Shown here one piece after another: positions 43,901-53,724 of a DNA stretch of 64,000 bases (within the stretch, counting starts at the first letter, position 1; every line of letters starts with the position of its first letter). The translations under genes and the position numbers were made by a program. Origin of the DNA: Brevibacillus laterosporus LMG 15441 (GTDB lineage Bacteria > Bacillota > Bacilli > Brevibacillales > Brevibacillaceae). The notes under the pieces were generated by a model. It had not been told where the DNA came from and did not search any database. It saw nothing but the letters and a program-made list of their open reading frames with translations. The stretch spans positions 4,588,501 to 4,652,500 of the forward strand of contig NZ_CP007806.1 in NCBI RefSeq assembly GCF_000219535.2, read 5' to 3'.

Positions 43901-45128
43901 CATCGACTAGCACTTCAGCAAATTGTTCCTGTAGCTGCATAGCAATGGCAGAGGGGACGAAGCTGCCATCCTCTTGTTCCTGCTGCAAAATTCGCAGTGC
44001 CATATGCTCCAGATCGCTAAAATCAACAAGAGCCCGTTCTTGCTTAGCTTGTCGAAAGGCCTGTTTAAACTCACTAACAAGCCGAGCCAGTGTATGCATA
44101 TAAGGAGCCATTCGGTTGAGGTCTGTCGCATATTGCTCAGGCGTCATCGTGAAATATTCTTCCAGTAGCTTCTTTATTTTATCTTTTACACCATTGCGTA
44201 GTTTTTGGACTTGTTCTTTAAGCAGCGGGTCAGCATCCTTTACTGCTGGCAATCGACCGAATGCAATGCTTCTCATACTGTCATCTAACTGCTTCCAGCC
44301 TTGCTCAGCAGCACATTTCGCTTGATGAATACAAGTAAGCTCCTGCTGTAATAAAGGCGTATATGCTCCAGGTCCGTCTGGTTCTTCTGCAAGAGCTATT
44401 GCTTTTTTTACTTGCGACTCAAGGGCAGATAACTCTAAAGAAATAGCCCCTGTCAATGTCACGACCCAAGGAGATTCGTGTAACTCTTCCACTTGTGTAT
44501 GGGCAAACATATCGGCTGCATTTTTTAGCCAACGATCTGGATGCGGATGACTTTGGGAGAAGTCAAACAATCGCATAAATAACCCCATTAACGCATCGTC
44601 ATCCTGGCCCTCTACCATCACGTCAGCTAATGCTGCAAAGCTTTCATCAGATTCATACCAGTGTTCAAATTGCTCTTCTAATACATCCTGACGCAGTAAT
44701 TCTGCCTCCATTTGATCTGCAATGCGAAACCCTGGATCAAGCTCCACTATGAAATAATATTGACGTAACAAGCCCAAACAAAAAGAATGCAACGTGGTAA
44801 TAGTTGCTCGTTGCAGTAAAACCAATTGCTTACGTAAATGGGCAGAGGTAGGATCGCTTTCCAAGGCTTTACGCAGAGCATCGCCAATTCGGTGGCGCAT
44901 TTCGGCAGCAGCCGCATTTGTAAATGTTACAACCAGTAACTGGTCCACTCCTACAGCATCGTTAACATCAGAGATTTTACGAATAATCCGCTCTACTAAA
45001 ACTGAGGTTTTACCAGAACCAGCAGCGGCAGCTACCAGCAGGTTATCCCCCTTTTCGATAATGGCTCTCCACTGCTCATCCGTCCAATGACTCGGCTTTT
45101 GTTCCACTACATTATCCTGCTCACTCAT
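40938..45128 (-). CDS. addA: Helicase-nuclease AddA subunit
   Basis: 1396 residues, well above the ~1230 of B. subtilis AddA. UvrD-type helicase motifs are intact: [19 protein letters not shown] (Walker A), [30 protein letters not shown] and [15 protein letters not shown]. The C-terminal RecB-family nuclease has GTFTHLIMQ and the catalytic VLIDYKTD-like [13 protein letters not shown]. The extra length includes a Ser/Glu-rich insert coded around 43340-43480 and a charged, Gln/Lys-rich linker coded around 41520-41870 between helicase and nuclease. The start ATGA overlaps the addB stop. It processes double-strand breaks to Chi. Confidence 0.95.
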   Translation of the reverse strand: [1396 protein letters not shown]

Positions 45129-48100
45129 GCTCCTACCTCCCTTCCCTCGTCATCTTGTTCGTAGACTTCTTCACGAATTAACTCCCAAACTTCCTTATCG
45201 GTCTTTTTACTTAATAAACGTGGCTGATTGCCTTCCAATAAACTATCGAACTGACAAACCGACTTATACGCACAAGTCTGACATGCAAGTCTTGGCCCCT
45301 GCATATAAGGCGCGATGCTTATATCTCCATCCGTTAATCGTTTCCCCAGCTTCACAATACATTTGCGCACAAATTTTTGCAGGAGATCAAACTGCTCCTT
45401 GGAAGCTACTGATGAATATTGTGTGAAGCTTCCATCCTTTTTGATCCCAAACGGAAGCAGATCAGAATTCCCCGATTCCGTTTGGCTATCCATTAAGCGT
45501 GCTAATTGTGAGTCCGCTAGCATAAGCCCCTTCATTTTCAGCTTATTCTGCCGTTCCGCTTCCACCTGCTCGGCTGATAGCATTTGTTTAGCAGCAACAA
45601 ACGGATCTGCTACTTGATAATAGAAGACACCGCCTACTTCAGCCTGCTTGCCTACCCATTTCTCAGCGTTGCTCACAGCCACATCCAGATATACTAGCAA
45701 TTGAAGATTCAATCCATTCCACACATCGGACAAAACAAGGGCTTTCGGGCCCGATTTATAGTCAATCACACGTAAAAATTCAGTTTCTGTTCCTACAGAG
45801 TGATCAATTCGGTCAATTCTACCTAACAAATGTAATTTGATTCCATCCTCCAGCTCCAGAGTCAGCCCCGGAATTTCTCCGCCAGGCCCAAAAGCAATTT
45901 CCAAACCGATCGGTTCAAATTGACTTCTTCGTGCATGCTCACCCAGTACAGAGATCGCACGCCCAACAGCACGTTTTAATTTCTTTGTGACATAACGATA
46001 ACGAGCCGTGCGTTGCAAAATACTGCTTCTGGTTTGTGGAACAAGCTCCTCCACCACCTGATCAGCCAACTGCATGCTACCTTGCTCCGTCATATCACTC
46101 CAATTAACCTGCTGTTTGTTCATTTGCTCTACTGCCATTTTCAAAGATGCATGAAAAAGCTCACCAACATCAAATCTTTCGAGACGATACATTTGACGTT
46201 CACTTAGCCGCAGACCATGTGAGGAAAAATGAGAATAGGCACAGGCTTGGAATCGTTCTAATCGGGAAACACTTACCCGAATCTCATTTCCGTATAAGGA
46301 ACGACTAACTTCTTTGGAAAGTGGATAAGCACGGTTTTGGTATCCCAGCCCCGATAACAGCCATTTCTCACGTTTTTCATCTTCTGCATGCTCAAGGAAC
46401 CAGTCATACACCTCCCACCAAAATGGAGGAAGCGAAATTCCTTTTTTTAATTGACGAATTAATGTTAGTAAATGACTAAACACCTGTCGCGGTCTTCCCA
46501 GCAATCCTATATCCAACTGCGGTTCTGCAGTTGGTTCGTTGTGAAAATATCCAATCGTAAGGCCAGGTAAGGTCTTTTTCATCTCTTCGTACAAGCTAGA
46601 TGGTAACAGGGCTTTGCCTTCTTCATCAGCCAGCGAGCAACTAATCCATAGTCGCTCCGATGGTCGTGTCATTGCACGATAGAGAAGATATTGCTCATTC
46701 ATTAGCTTTCGCTTCGCTGTTGGTGCTAGTTCAATACCTGCCTTTTCCAGCTTTTCTCGCTCCGCTTCGTTTAAAATCCCTTCTTCTTTGGGACGTAGGG
46801 GGATCACACCTTCATTTGCTCCCATCAAGAACAAAGCTTTTACGTCAGGTTGACGGGAGCGCTCCATGGACCCAATGACCACTTGATCCAGCGAAGGAGG
46901 AACTAAGGCAAGACGAATACTATCCAGACCTGTATCAATGATCCGAGCAAATGTAACAAGCTCCATTTGTTCATCGCCCATTACTTCTACAATCTGATCC
47001 AATAAATCCATCACATCATTGTAAACCTGCTCGTGCTCACGGACAGCTTCCAAATCACCTTCTAATTCGGCCTGCTCCTGCCACTCCTCCAGTTTGGTAG
47101 GAACATCCTGCATTTGTAAAAATTCATATAGGACGGTCGCCATTTGGCGTACACCCGCTTTGCAAGCCACTCTCATATTAGCCTCAAATGTTGTAAGAGG
47201 TGTCGCATATTGTTGACGTATGGATTCAATTTGCTCGTATAGAGTATTAGTTCCGTGAAACCCCCACTCATCCATGGACCAATAATATCCCTGAATGCCA
47301 TAGCTCAGCACATAGTTTTCTAGTAAATCAATCTCAGCCCTCGATTGGCTAAGCGGCTGATTCAACGGGGACAGTAAATCAGTTTTTAAACAACGAAAGA
47401 CGGCGTCATATCTCCAATTTTTAGAGATCACCTCAAGTGATGAACGAATAAATTCAATCAAAGGATGATGGCTTACGGTTCTCTTTTGATCAAGAAAGTA
47501 TGGTATATCATAGCTCGTAAATACATGAGCAATTTCTTCAGAATAAGTACCCATTTCTCGCAAAAGCACAGCCATATCACGATACCGGTAGCCATAATCA
47601 CGTGCAAGTGACAAAATTTGCAGAGCGACCGCTTGTACCTCAGCCCTGCGATTGGCGGCTGTAAACAGCTTTACCTCGTCAACATGCTTAGGTGAAGGCA
47701 GAACAGCAGGCTTTTTCCAGTCAAAATATTTTTGTTCTACCTGTGCAAGCCATGGACTACTAGTAACACGATGGTTATGCTCAAACAAACGCGGCTCCTC
47801 AATTGGAATATTGCCTCGCATCGCAATATCTAGTAGCTTTTGATACGTTTCCATTGTTGGATAGAAATGCGAAAGATCATCTAGCGGTTTCATTCGATCC
47901 TGCGGGTCTAAACACAAAGTTATATTTACTTGTTTAGCGCAGTACATCAATTGCTCAATTAACGCATATTCCTGTTTTGTAAAACCACTAAAACCATCAA
48001 TCCAAATCTCTGCATCTGCAATAAAACTAGATTGAGCTAGCTTGCTGGCAACTGTGGAATAAAGTTCATCACTATCAAAATATTTATCTGCAACATACTC

Positions 48101-48595
48101 TTCATACGCCCTCATGATTAATAGCAAATCATGTAATTTATGCTGAAGGGTTGCATTTTCTATTTGTAGCTGCTCCAGCATTTCCAGACTGACACTATAC
48201 TTTTTACATTCACTGATCATCTGTACCAATTCTTCAGCAAATCCTGGCTGCAAGGCAGACCGATGAAACACCTTTAATTCATCCTGATAACGTTCTAATA
48301 GCAGACGTAGCACCATCTGCTTACCACGTTCATCAATAGGCAACGTTGTCAGTCCCCCAACCTCCTGTAATATTCGGTAGGAAAGACGGCCAAAGCTTAA
48401 CACCTGTGCCCTGATATGACTCGAATACCCGGGCAAATTAATTAATTTATATTCTTCCTGAAAAGTTGATTGCTCGGGAACCAAGTAGATTAGAGGGGGA
48501 CCCATCCGTTCCTCATCGAGCTTTTTTATTACGTCAGAATAGATCGCAGCCGTCTTGCCGGTACCTGCCCGACCTAGTAAAAACTGTACAGCCAA
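45125..48595 (-). CDS. addB: Helicase-nuclease AddB subunit
   Basis: 1156 residues from a TTG start with GGAGGGGAG upstream. It begins VQFLLGRAGTGKTAAIYSDVI (P-loop) and has an inactive-helicase-like core. The C-terminal nuclease has FLRVIDYKSGPKALVLSD. The iron-sulfur cysteines are visible: RFQACAYSHF and, near the end, LACQTCAYKSVCQFD. It partners AddA in resecting broken DNA ends. It lies 12 bases after sbcC and overlaps addA by four bases, so all four genes are one operon. Confidence 0.95.
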   Translation of the reverse strand: MAVQFLLGRAGTGKTAAIYSDVIKKLDEERMGPPLIYLVPEQSTFQEEYKLINLPGYSSHIRAQVLSFGRLSYRILQEVGGLTTLPIDERGKQMVLRLLLERYQDELKVFHRSALQPGFAEELVQMISECKKYSVSLEMLEQLQIENATLQHKLHDLLLIMRAYEEYVADKYFDSDELYSTVASKLAQSSFIADAEIWIDGFSGFTKQEYALIEQLMYCAKQVNITLCLDPQDRMKPLDDLSHFYPTMETYQKLLDIAMRGNIPIEEPRLFEHNHRVTSSPWLAQVEQKYFDWKKPAVLPSPKHVDEVKLFTAANRRAEVQAVALQILSLARDYGYRYRDMAVLLREMGTYSEEIAHVFTSYDIPYFLDQKRTVSHHPLIEFIRSSLEVISKNWRYDAVFRCLKTDLLSPLNQPLSQSRAEIDLLENYVLSYGIQGYYWSMDEWGFHGTNTLYEQIESIRQQYATPLTTFEANMRVACKAGVRQMATVLYEFLQMQDVPTKLEEWQEQAELEGDLEAVREHEQVYNDVMDLLDQIVEVMGDEQMELVTFARIIDTGLDSIRLALVPPSLDQVVIGSMERSRQPDVKALFLMGANEGVIPLRPKEEGILNEAEREKLEKAGIELAPTAKRKLMNEQYLLYRAMTRPSERLWISCSLADEEGKALLPSSLYEEMKKTLPGLTIGYFHNEPTAEPQLDIGLLGRPRQVFSHLLTLIRQLKKGISLPPFWWEVYDWFLEHAEDEKREKWLLSGLGYQNRAYPLSKEVSRSLYGNEIRVSVSRLERFQACAYSHFSSHGLRLSERQMYRLERFDVGELFHASLKMAVEQMNKQQVNWSDMTEQGSMQLADQVVEELVPQTRSSILQRTARYRYVTKKLKRAVGRAISVLGEHARRSQFEPIGLEIAFGPGGEIPGLTLELEDGIKLHLLGRIDRIDHSVGTETEFLRVIDYKSGPKALVLSDVWNGLNLQLLVYLDVAVSNAEKWVGKQAEVGGVFYYQVADPFVAAKQMLSAEQVEAERQNKLKMKGLMLADSQLARLMDSQTESGNSDLLPFGIKKDGSFTQYSSVASKEQFDLLQKFVRKCIVKLGKRLTDGDISIAPYMQGPRLACQTCAYKSVCQFDSLLEGNQPRLLSKKTDKEVWELIREEVYEQDDEGREVGA

Positions 48596-48607
48596 TTGTC
48601 TCCCCTC

Positions 48608-51600
48608 CTATTCCATCTCCATATGAATGCGACTACCAGACCCAAGCGGTTCAGCAGGGGTAATGACCAGCCGTCGCGGCATACGCAATTTTAGTTCCGG
48701 TACATGGCTAATTAATCCTATCGTAAATTGGCTCATTCTTAGCTTCTCTAAAGCATCCAAGACAACCTCTAGCAATTCAGGATCTAAGGTTCCAAACCCT
48801 TCATCTAAGAAGAAGAATTCCAAACGACCTCCCCGCATTTGAATTTCAACTGATAAGGCCAATGCTAGAGATAAAGCCGTTAAGAATGTTTCCCCTCCAG
48901 ATAGAGTGTTAACAGCACGGCGCAGTCCACCCGCTGCTTCATCTCGCAATACGAATTCTCCACCATCTCCAATTTCCAGTGCATAGCGGCCTTTCGTCAT
49001 ACGTCCTAAATGATAGGTAGCATCACGGGCGATCGTCATCATCTTTTCTTCAGCAATATACTGAACAAATGCTTTTCCTTCAAACAGCTTTCGTAACTCT
49101 TCTAAACGACTCTGCTCATCAATGACAGCACCGAATTCCTTCTCTATTTTTTTCCATTTCTCGTGATTTTGTTGCACGATTAGAAGTCTCTCTTTTGCCA
49201 GTGTTAAAGCTTCCCTACATGCAGACAAGCGTTGCTCTCCTTCTGAAAAGGAGGTATATAGCTCATTGTAAGACTCCTCGCTTACAGACCGATCAGCAAG
49301 AGATTCAACCAAGCGTGTCTTAGCATATGCCAATTCCGTTAGCTGTTTTTGGTAGCTTTCTACCTCTGTCTGATACGACCCCAATAAAGCTCGGCGCTCA
49401 TAATATTCATAGACGGTTTCCCGATCAGCAAACATAGCATGCGACAAAGCTTGTTCAACTTCCAATTCCAATTCCTTAGCTTGCTTCGTAAGCTGTAAAT
49501 TTGTTTCTTCTAATGAAACTAATGATTCCATCAATTGTTGCCGCTGATTTGTTAGTTGAAGCTTTAGAGTATCGGCTTGTTCTGCTGCTGTCTGTAGCTC
49601 TTGTAGATTCTGCTCCAACAACTGCAATAATTCATTAGCCGGTCTACCTTGTGTACGTATCTGCCATTGCTCTTGTTTAGCTTTATATTGTGCCTCTCGA
49701 TCGTCATAGCGTTGATGTAACGCTGTTAGTCTGGCTTGTTTTTCTCCGCGCTGTTCTATCTGAACTTGTTTTTGTTGCTGTAATTCCTCAAGGGATTTTT
49801 CCAGATTCACTCGTAGCGTACGCAGCTCTTCCTGTCTTTGCTCCATCTTTTCCATTCTGGCGTGATGAGCTTCAATCTGATCACGTGGAATTTCCCCCCG
49901 TAGTTCATCCAATTGCTGTTCTGCCGTTAATAAAGCCTTTTGATGATCCAATAGACGCTTGTTAACTTGTTGTAGCTGCTCCTGCTGACCCTCTAGCCAA
50001 GCGGTGATTTTTTGTTGTTGCGCCTTTTTTTCCAGCTCTTCATCACGTTGCTCACGAAGAAGCTTTTGCAATTCATCTAGCTGCTTCACATGGCTGTGAC
50101 GTTGTTCTGAGAGTTCTTTTACTTCTTGACTAACCTGTTTGAACTTCCCTCCCAATTCATCGACAGACGCTACAACCCACTCTTCACCCAATTGAATTAA
50201 TTGGTGTTTGATATGCTGCAAATCTTGATCAATCTGTGCATTTTCCTTTTGCAAGGAATCCTTTCGTTCCAATAACCCAGCCAGCTCGACTCTTATCTGC
50301 TGACAAGCCTCCGAGGTACTCCTCCATTCCTCTTCCACTTGTTCCAGCATGTGATCTAAGTTGGCCCGACGATCACGTAAAGCCGTTTCCTGCTGTTGTA
50401 GCGAAGGAGCTTGGGCTGTTGTCTGCACGATATTGCCCGTATCCGTATCTGTATCCTTATAAGGATGATGCGTTGATCCACAAACCGGGCACTCTTCATT
50501 AGCTCTTAGCTGTAAACGCAACGCATGAGCCATATTAGCCTGCTGCCAAGAATCCCATTGCGTCTCCCACTCTTTTAACTGATCCTGGCTAGCCCCTCTC
50601 TTGCTTTCTATGTGGTTCAACGTTTGTTCTGCCTGCTGTAATCTGGTTGTTACATCCGCATGTGAAGCAGTCCATTCCGTCCATTTTAACCGCCAATCAT
50701 CCTGTTTTTTTTCGAAGCCACGCCAATCAATGCCGATCCGTTTTACATCTACAAGCTGTTCACGTAATCGAGTAATGTCTTCTTCACTTCTGATCGGCTG
50801 AGCCTCTTTTTCAACTACCGCGATTTCGGTCTCTTTACGTTTTTCATGAGCATGAATATAGAAGCTATCTGCTTCTTTTAATCGGGTTTGACCAAGCTGT
50901 ACCTTTTGAGACAGCTCTGTTGCTTCACGCTCAGTGCTTACAAAACGTTGCTCTTCCTGAACAAAGGCAATTTTGGCCTGTTGCATCGCACGAATCGCTT
51001 TGCGTTCCTCTGAACGTAATGTGGTCTGTTGCCATTCAGCATCAATCTTTTGCAGGTCCTGAGCTACTACCGCTCTTTGCTGATCAAGTTCTGACAGCAT
51101 AGCTTCATCCTGATCTATTTGCTGCTGTAATAAACGGATCTCTGTCTGGTATTGCCCGATTTCCTGAGCCAATTTTACTATTTCTTGCTCCCACTCTGCG
51201 GCTTGCTGTAGTTCGATTCGCTTCTGAATGAGCTGTGGCTCCTCTTGTCGCAATCGTTGTTGGGCTTGTTGACTTACTTGTTCAGCCTCTTGGCAACGCA
51301 GCTCTACTTGCTCCCGTTCCACCCGTTTTGCTAGTAACTGTTGCTTACCATCTTCCCATAGCTTTATCGTCTGTCGTTCCTTTTGCACCAATGGATAAAG
51401 AGAAATAGATGCCTCCAGTCTAGCTATTTCATTTTTTCGCAGCATGATTTGCTGAGCCTTCTCTTCAAGCTGTGTCAGCTTTTGTTGGATTTCCCCCAAT
51501 TCGAACTGCCACTTGCGAATTTGTTCCCATTCATTCTTTTGATTCAACAAAGCCTTGTGAATCTGCTCCGCTTCCGCATATTCCTTCTCTAATCCTGCTG

Positions 51601-52285
51601 CCTCCTGAGTCGCCGCTTCAACAGCCTCCTCACTCGCATCACCCAGCCGTGCTTCTTCCACTTCTAACTGATGTAGAGAGGCTTTATTGCTGTCTATCTG
51701 CTCCTTGACCCGTTGCATCAGCTTTTCGCCATACTCGTGCAAATGAAAAATTCGCTGGAGCATTTCATTTCGCTCACTGCCTTTTAAGGTCAAAAACTTA
51801 GAAAATTGGCCTTGCGGTAGCACGACTGCCCGTGTGAAATCATGAATGGTTAAACCCACCAGGTTCTCGATCATGGATGTAGCTGCTGTTGCTTTAGATT
51901 CCAGCACCTGATCTTGTTCACCATCAAGTAAGCCGTGTTGAATTAAACGTACTTCCGGCTGCTTTCGATTACCATTTTTATTTAGACCAAACTCCCTCTC
52001 GATGGTAAAGCGCTGTCGTTGGCTCGCCCCTCCTAATTCAAAGGTAAAGGAGACAAATAGCCGTGACTCCAATTGATTGAGAACCTCATGCGGATGCGAA
52101 CCTCCCCCTGTACGAACAACCTGTCCATACAACGCCAGCGTAATCGCGTCTAAAATGCTGGATTTACCGCTACCAGTAGGGCCAAAAATCCCAAACAATC
52201 CGGCTTCACACAACGTTTCAAAATCAATCTCCTGCAAATCTCGATAACTATTTAATCCTGATAGCTTCAAGTAAATAGGCTTCAT
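48608..52285 (-). CDS. sbcC: Exonuclease subunit SbcC (Rad50-like SMC ATPase)
   Basis: 1225 residues. The N-terminal ATPase half has FGIFGPTGSGKSSILDAITLALYG; the C-terminal half has NTLSGGETFLTALSLALAL (signature) and LEFFFLDEGFGTLD (Walker B). Between them lie two long Gln/Glu-rich coiled-coil arms joined at the zinc hook CPVCGSTHHPY. With SbcD it cuts hairpins and protein-blocked ends. Its start overlaps the sbcD stop by one base (TAATG). Confidence 0.95.
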   Translation of the reverse strand: MKPIYLKLSGLNSYRDLQEIDFETLCEAGLFGIFGPTGSGKSSILDAITLALYGQVVRTGGGSHPHEVLNQLESRLFVSFTFELGGASQRQRFTIEREFGLNKNGNRKQPEVRLIQHGLLDGEQDQVLESKATAATSMIENLVGLTIHDFTRAVVLPQGQFSKFLTLKGSERNEMLQRIFHLHEYGEKLMQRVKEQIDSNKASLHQLEVEEARLGDASEEAVEAATQEAAGLEKEYAEAEQIHKALLNQKNEWEQIRKWQFELGEIQQKLTQLEEKAQQIMLRKNEIARLEASISLYPLVQKERQTIKLWEDGKQQLLAKRVEREQVELRCQEAEQVSQQAQQRLRQEEPQLIQKRIELQQAAEWEQEIVKLAQEIGQYQTEIRLLQQQIDQDEAMLSELDQQRAVVAQDLQKIDAEWQQTTLRSEERKAIRAMQQAKIAFVQEEQRFVSTEREATELSQKVQLGQTRLKEADSFYIHAHEKRKETEIAVVEKEAQPIRSEEDITRLREQLVDVKRIGIDWRGFEKKQDDWRLKWTEWTASHADVTTRLQQAEQTLNHIESKRGASQDQLKEWETQWDSWQQANMAHALRLQLRANEECPVCGSTHHPYKDTDTDTGNIVQTTAQAPSLQQQETALRDRRANLDHMLEQVEEEWRSTSEACQQIRVELAGLLERKDSLQKENAQIDQDLQHIKHQLIQLGEEWVVASVDELGGKFKQVSQEVKELSEQRHSHVKQLDELQKLLREQRDEELEKKAQQQKITAWLEGQQEQLQQVNKRLLDHQKALLTAEQQLDELRGEIPRDQIEAHHARMEKMEQRQEELRTLRVNLEKSLEELQQQKQVQIEQRGEKQARLTALHQRYDDREAQYKAKQEQWQIRTQGRPANELLQLLEQNLQELQTAAEQADTLKLQLTNQRQQLMESLVSLEETNLQLTKQAKELELEVEQALSHAMFADRETVYEYYERRALLGSYQTEVESYQKQLTELAYAKTRLVESLADRSVSEESYNELYTSFSEGEQRLSACREALTLAKERLLIVQQNHEKWKKIEKEFGAVIDEQSRLEELRKLFEGKAFVQYIAEEKMMTIARDATYHLGRMTKGRYALEIGDGGEFVLRDEAAGGLRRAVNTLSGGETFLTALSLALALSVEIQMRGGRLEFFFLDEGFGTLDPELLEVVLDALEKLRMSQFTIGLISHVPELKLRMPRRLVITPAEPLGSGSRIHMEME

Positions 52286-53541
52286 TATTCATCTCCTCCT
52301 GGCTGTTTCTTTGTCTCAGCATCAGAGGCTATCATCATACGGGAAAATAATTGAATAACCTGTTCATCTGGTGATGTTCCACGCTTTCGTTCATAGAAAC
52401 GAGTAAAAAGCTGTACGGGATTTAATTCCTCGCGTTTTTCTATTTCCTGCCTCTCTTGTTCTGTGGAGACAACCAGCACGCGCTGTACCTTTACAAAGTT
52501 ATCGCTCAGCTTACGAATACGTTGAAACTCTGCTGGATCAATCACATCATCCACGTGAATTTCTAAATCAATCCAACAATCTGCATCTTTTCCTTCCTCC
52601 AGCCACTTTTCAACCTCTGCTATTCCGCCAGTCGCTTTCCATCTTGCTAGAGTACGACCGCATTTTAAATAAATAATTTCTTCTGTCGGCTGCTGACCCG
52701 GAATAATCTCCACCATCACCACCGCCTTGCTTTGTCCCGCCTCCGAAAAGCTGTACGATAACGGTGAGCCACTATAGCGAATCAATGGTGCTTCACTTAG
52801 TTTTTGCAAACGGTGCAAATGTCCTAAAGCAACATAATCTGCTTGTGGAGGAAACGCATCCAGCGAGACAGTATGTGTCCCACCAATCTGGATGGGACGC
52901 TCCGAGTCAGTCTCCATTCCGCCCATAGCAAACAGATGGCTTGTTATAATATTGACCGTATCCTGCCGAAAATGGCTGGCTAAATCATGGAGGAGGTCCT
53001 TGATTCTCTCGCTAAATGCCTGTTGCATTTGCTCTGGTGTAAAGCTTTCACTTATCAATTCTTTTAATCGTGCTTCTGAAGGATATGATAAAGCCACCAC
53101 TACTGCGGTATGGTCTACTCCTGGAATAGCAATCTCAAACCAAGATGATCCTCCATCGATGATTCTTACTTTATCTGCTGACGCCTCAGCCTTAGTAAGC
53201 AAAGGTAGCTCCTTAGGCAACCCAAGCAACACAATTCCATGCTTATGAGCTAGTGGCGAAGCAGCGCGCACCCGTTCTGGTTGGTCGTGATTACCTGCAA
53301 TAACGACTACCCCGCGCTTACCTTCTGCTGACAATCTCTCTAAGGCTTCATAATACAGCTCCTCCGCCCATGCCGGTGGGTTTACAGAGTCATATACATC
53401 ACCTGCTATCACTACTAAATCTATTTGTTTATCCTCAACAATCTGGCATAGTTCGTCTACAAAAGCCGCTTGTTCTATACGTCTATCCCGACCTTCTAGC
53501 AATCTGCCGAAGTGCCAGTCTGCTGTATGCAAAATACGCAT
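52285..53541 (-). CDS. sbcD: Exonuclease subunit SbcD (Mre11-like nuclease)
   Basis: 418 residues from the ATG at 53539-53541 (MRILHTADWHFG), preceded by GAGGTGG; a seven-residue longer start is less likely. Metallophosphoesterase motifs are intact: HTADWHFG, VVIAGDVYDSVNPP, VVIAGNHDQPER, IITSHLF and YVALGHLH. It is the nuclease of the SbcCD complex and leads the four-gene repair operon. The promoter is probably in the 180-base divergent region shared with the GNAT gene. Confidence 0.95.
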   Translation of the reverse strand: MRILHTADWHFGRLLEGRDRRIEQAAFVDELCQIVEDKQIDLVVIAGDVYDSVNPPAWAEELYYEALERLSAEGKRGVVVIAGNHDQPERVRAASPLAHKHGIVLLGLPKELPLLTKAEASADKVRIIDGGSSWFEIAIPGVDHTAVVVALSYPSEARLKELISESFTPEQMQQAFSERIKDLLHDLASHFRQDTVNIITSHLFAMGGMETDSERPIQIGGTHTVSLDAFPPQADYVALGHLHRLQKLSEAPLIRYSGSPLSYSFSEAGQSKAVVMVEIIPGQQPTEEIIYLKCGRTLARWKATGGIAEVEKWLEEGKDADCWIDLEIHVDDVIDPAEFQRIRKLSDNFVKVQRVLVVSTEQERQEIEKREELNPVQLFTRFYERKRGTSPDEQVIQLFSRMMIASDAETKKQPGGDE

Positions 53542-53642
53542 CTTTCCACCTCTATCGATCATTTGTTTGCTTTTACCTATTGTACCAGAAGTAAGAGGGT
53601 TGCTTCAGAAAAGATAGTGATGAAAGTTTTGGAGATATTCTT

Positions 53643-53670
53643 TTGTTTCTACCAAAACCTGTGATATACA
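53643..53670 (+). promoter_or_regulatory. Candidate promoter of the GNAT gene
   Basis: TTGTTT (53643-53648) and TATACA (53665-53670) with a 16-base spacer, about 55 bases before the start codon. Confidence 0.5.
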
Positions 53671-53724
53671 TAGAATAAGAAAAAATAGGTTCAAGGAACT
53701 AATACATATAAAGGAGTTGGATCA

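Noticed and set aside
41152-53248. Many plus-strand frames of 60-118 codons opposite addA, addB, sbcC and sbcD
   Set aside because: They mirror the codon structure of the long minus-strand genes, lack ribosome sites and show no protein-like motifs.
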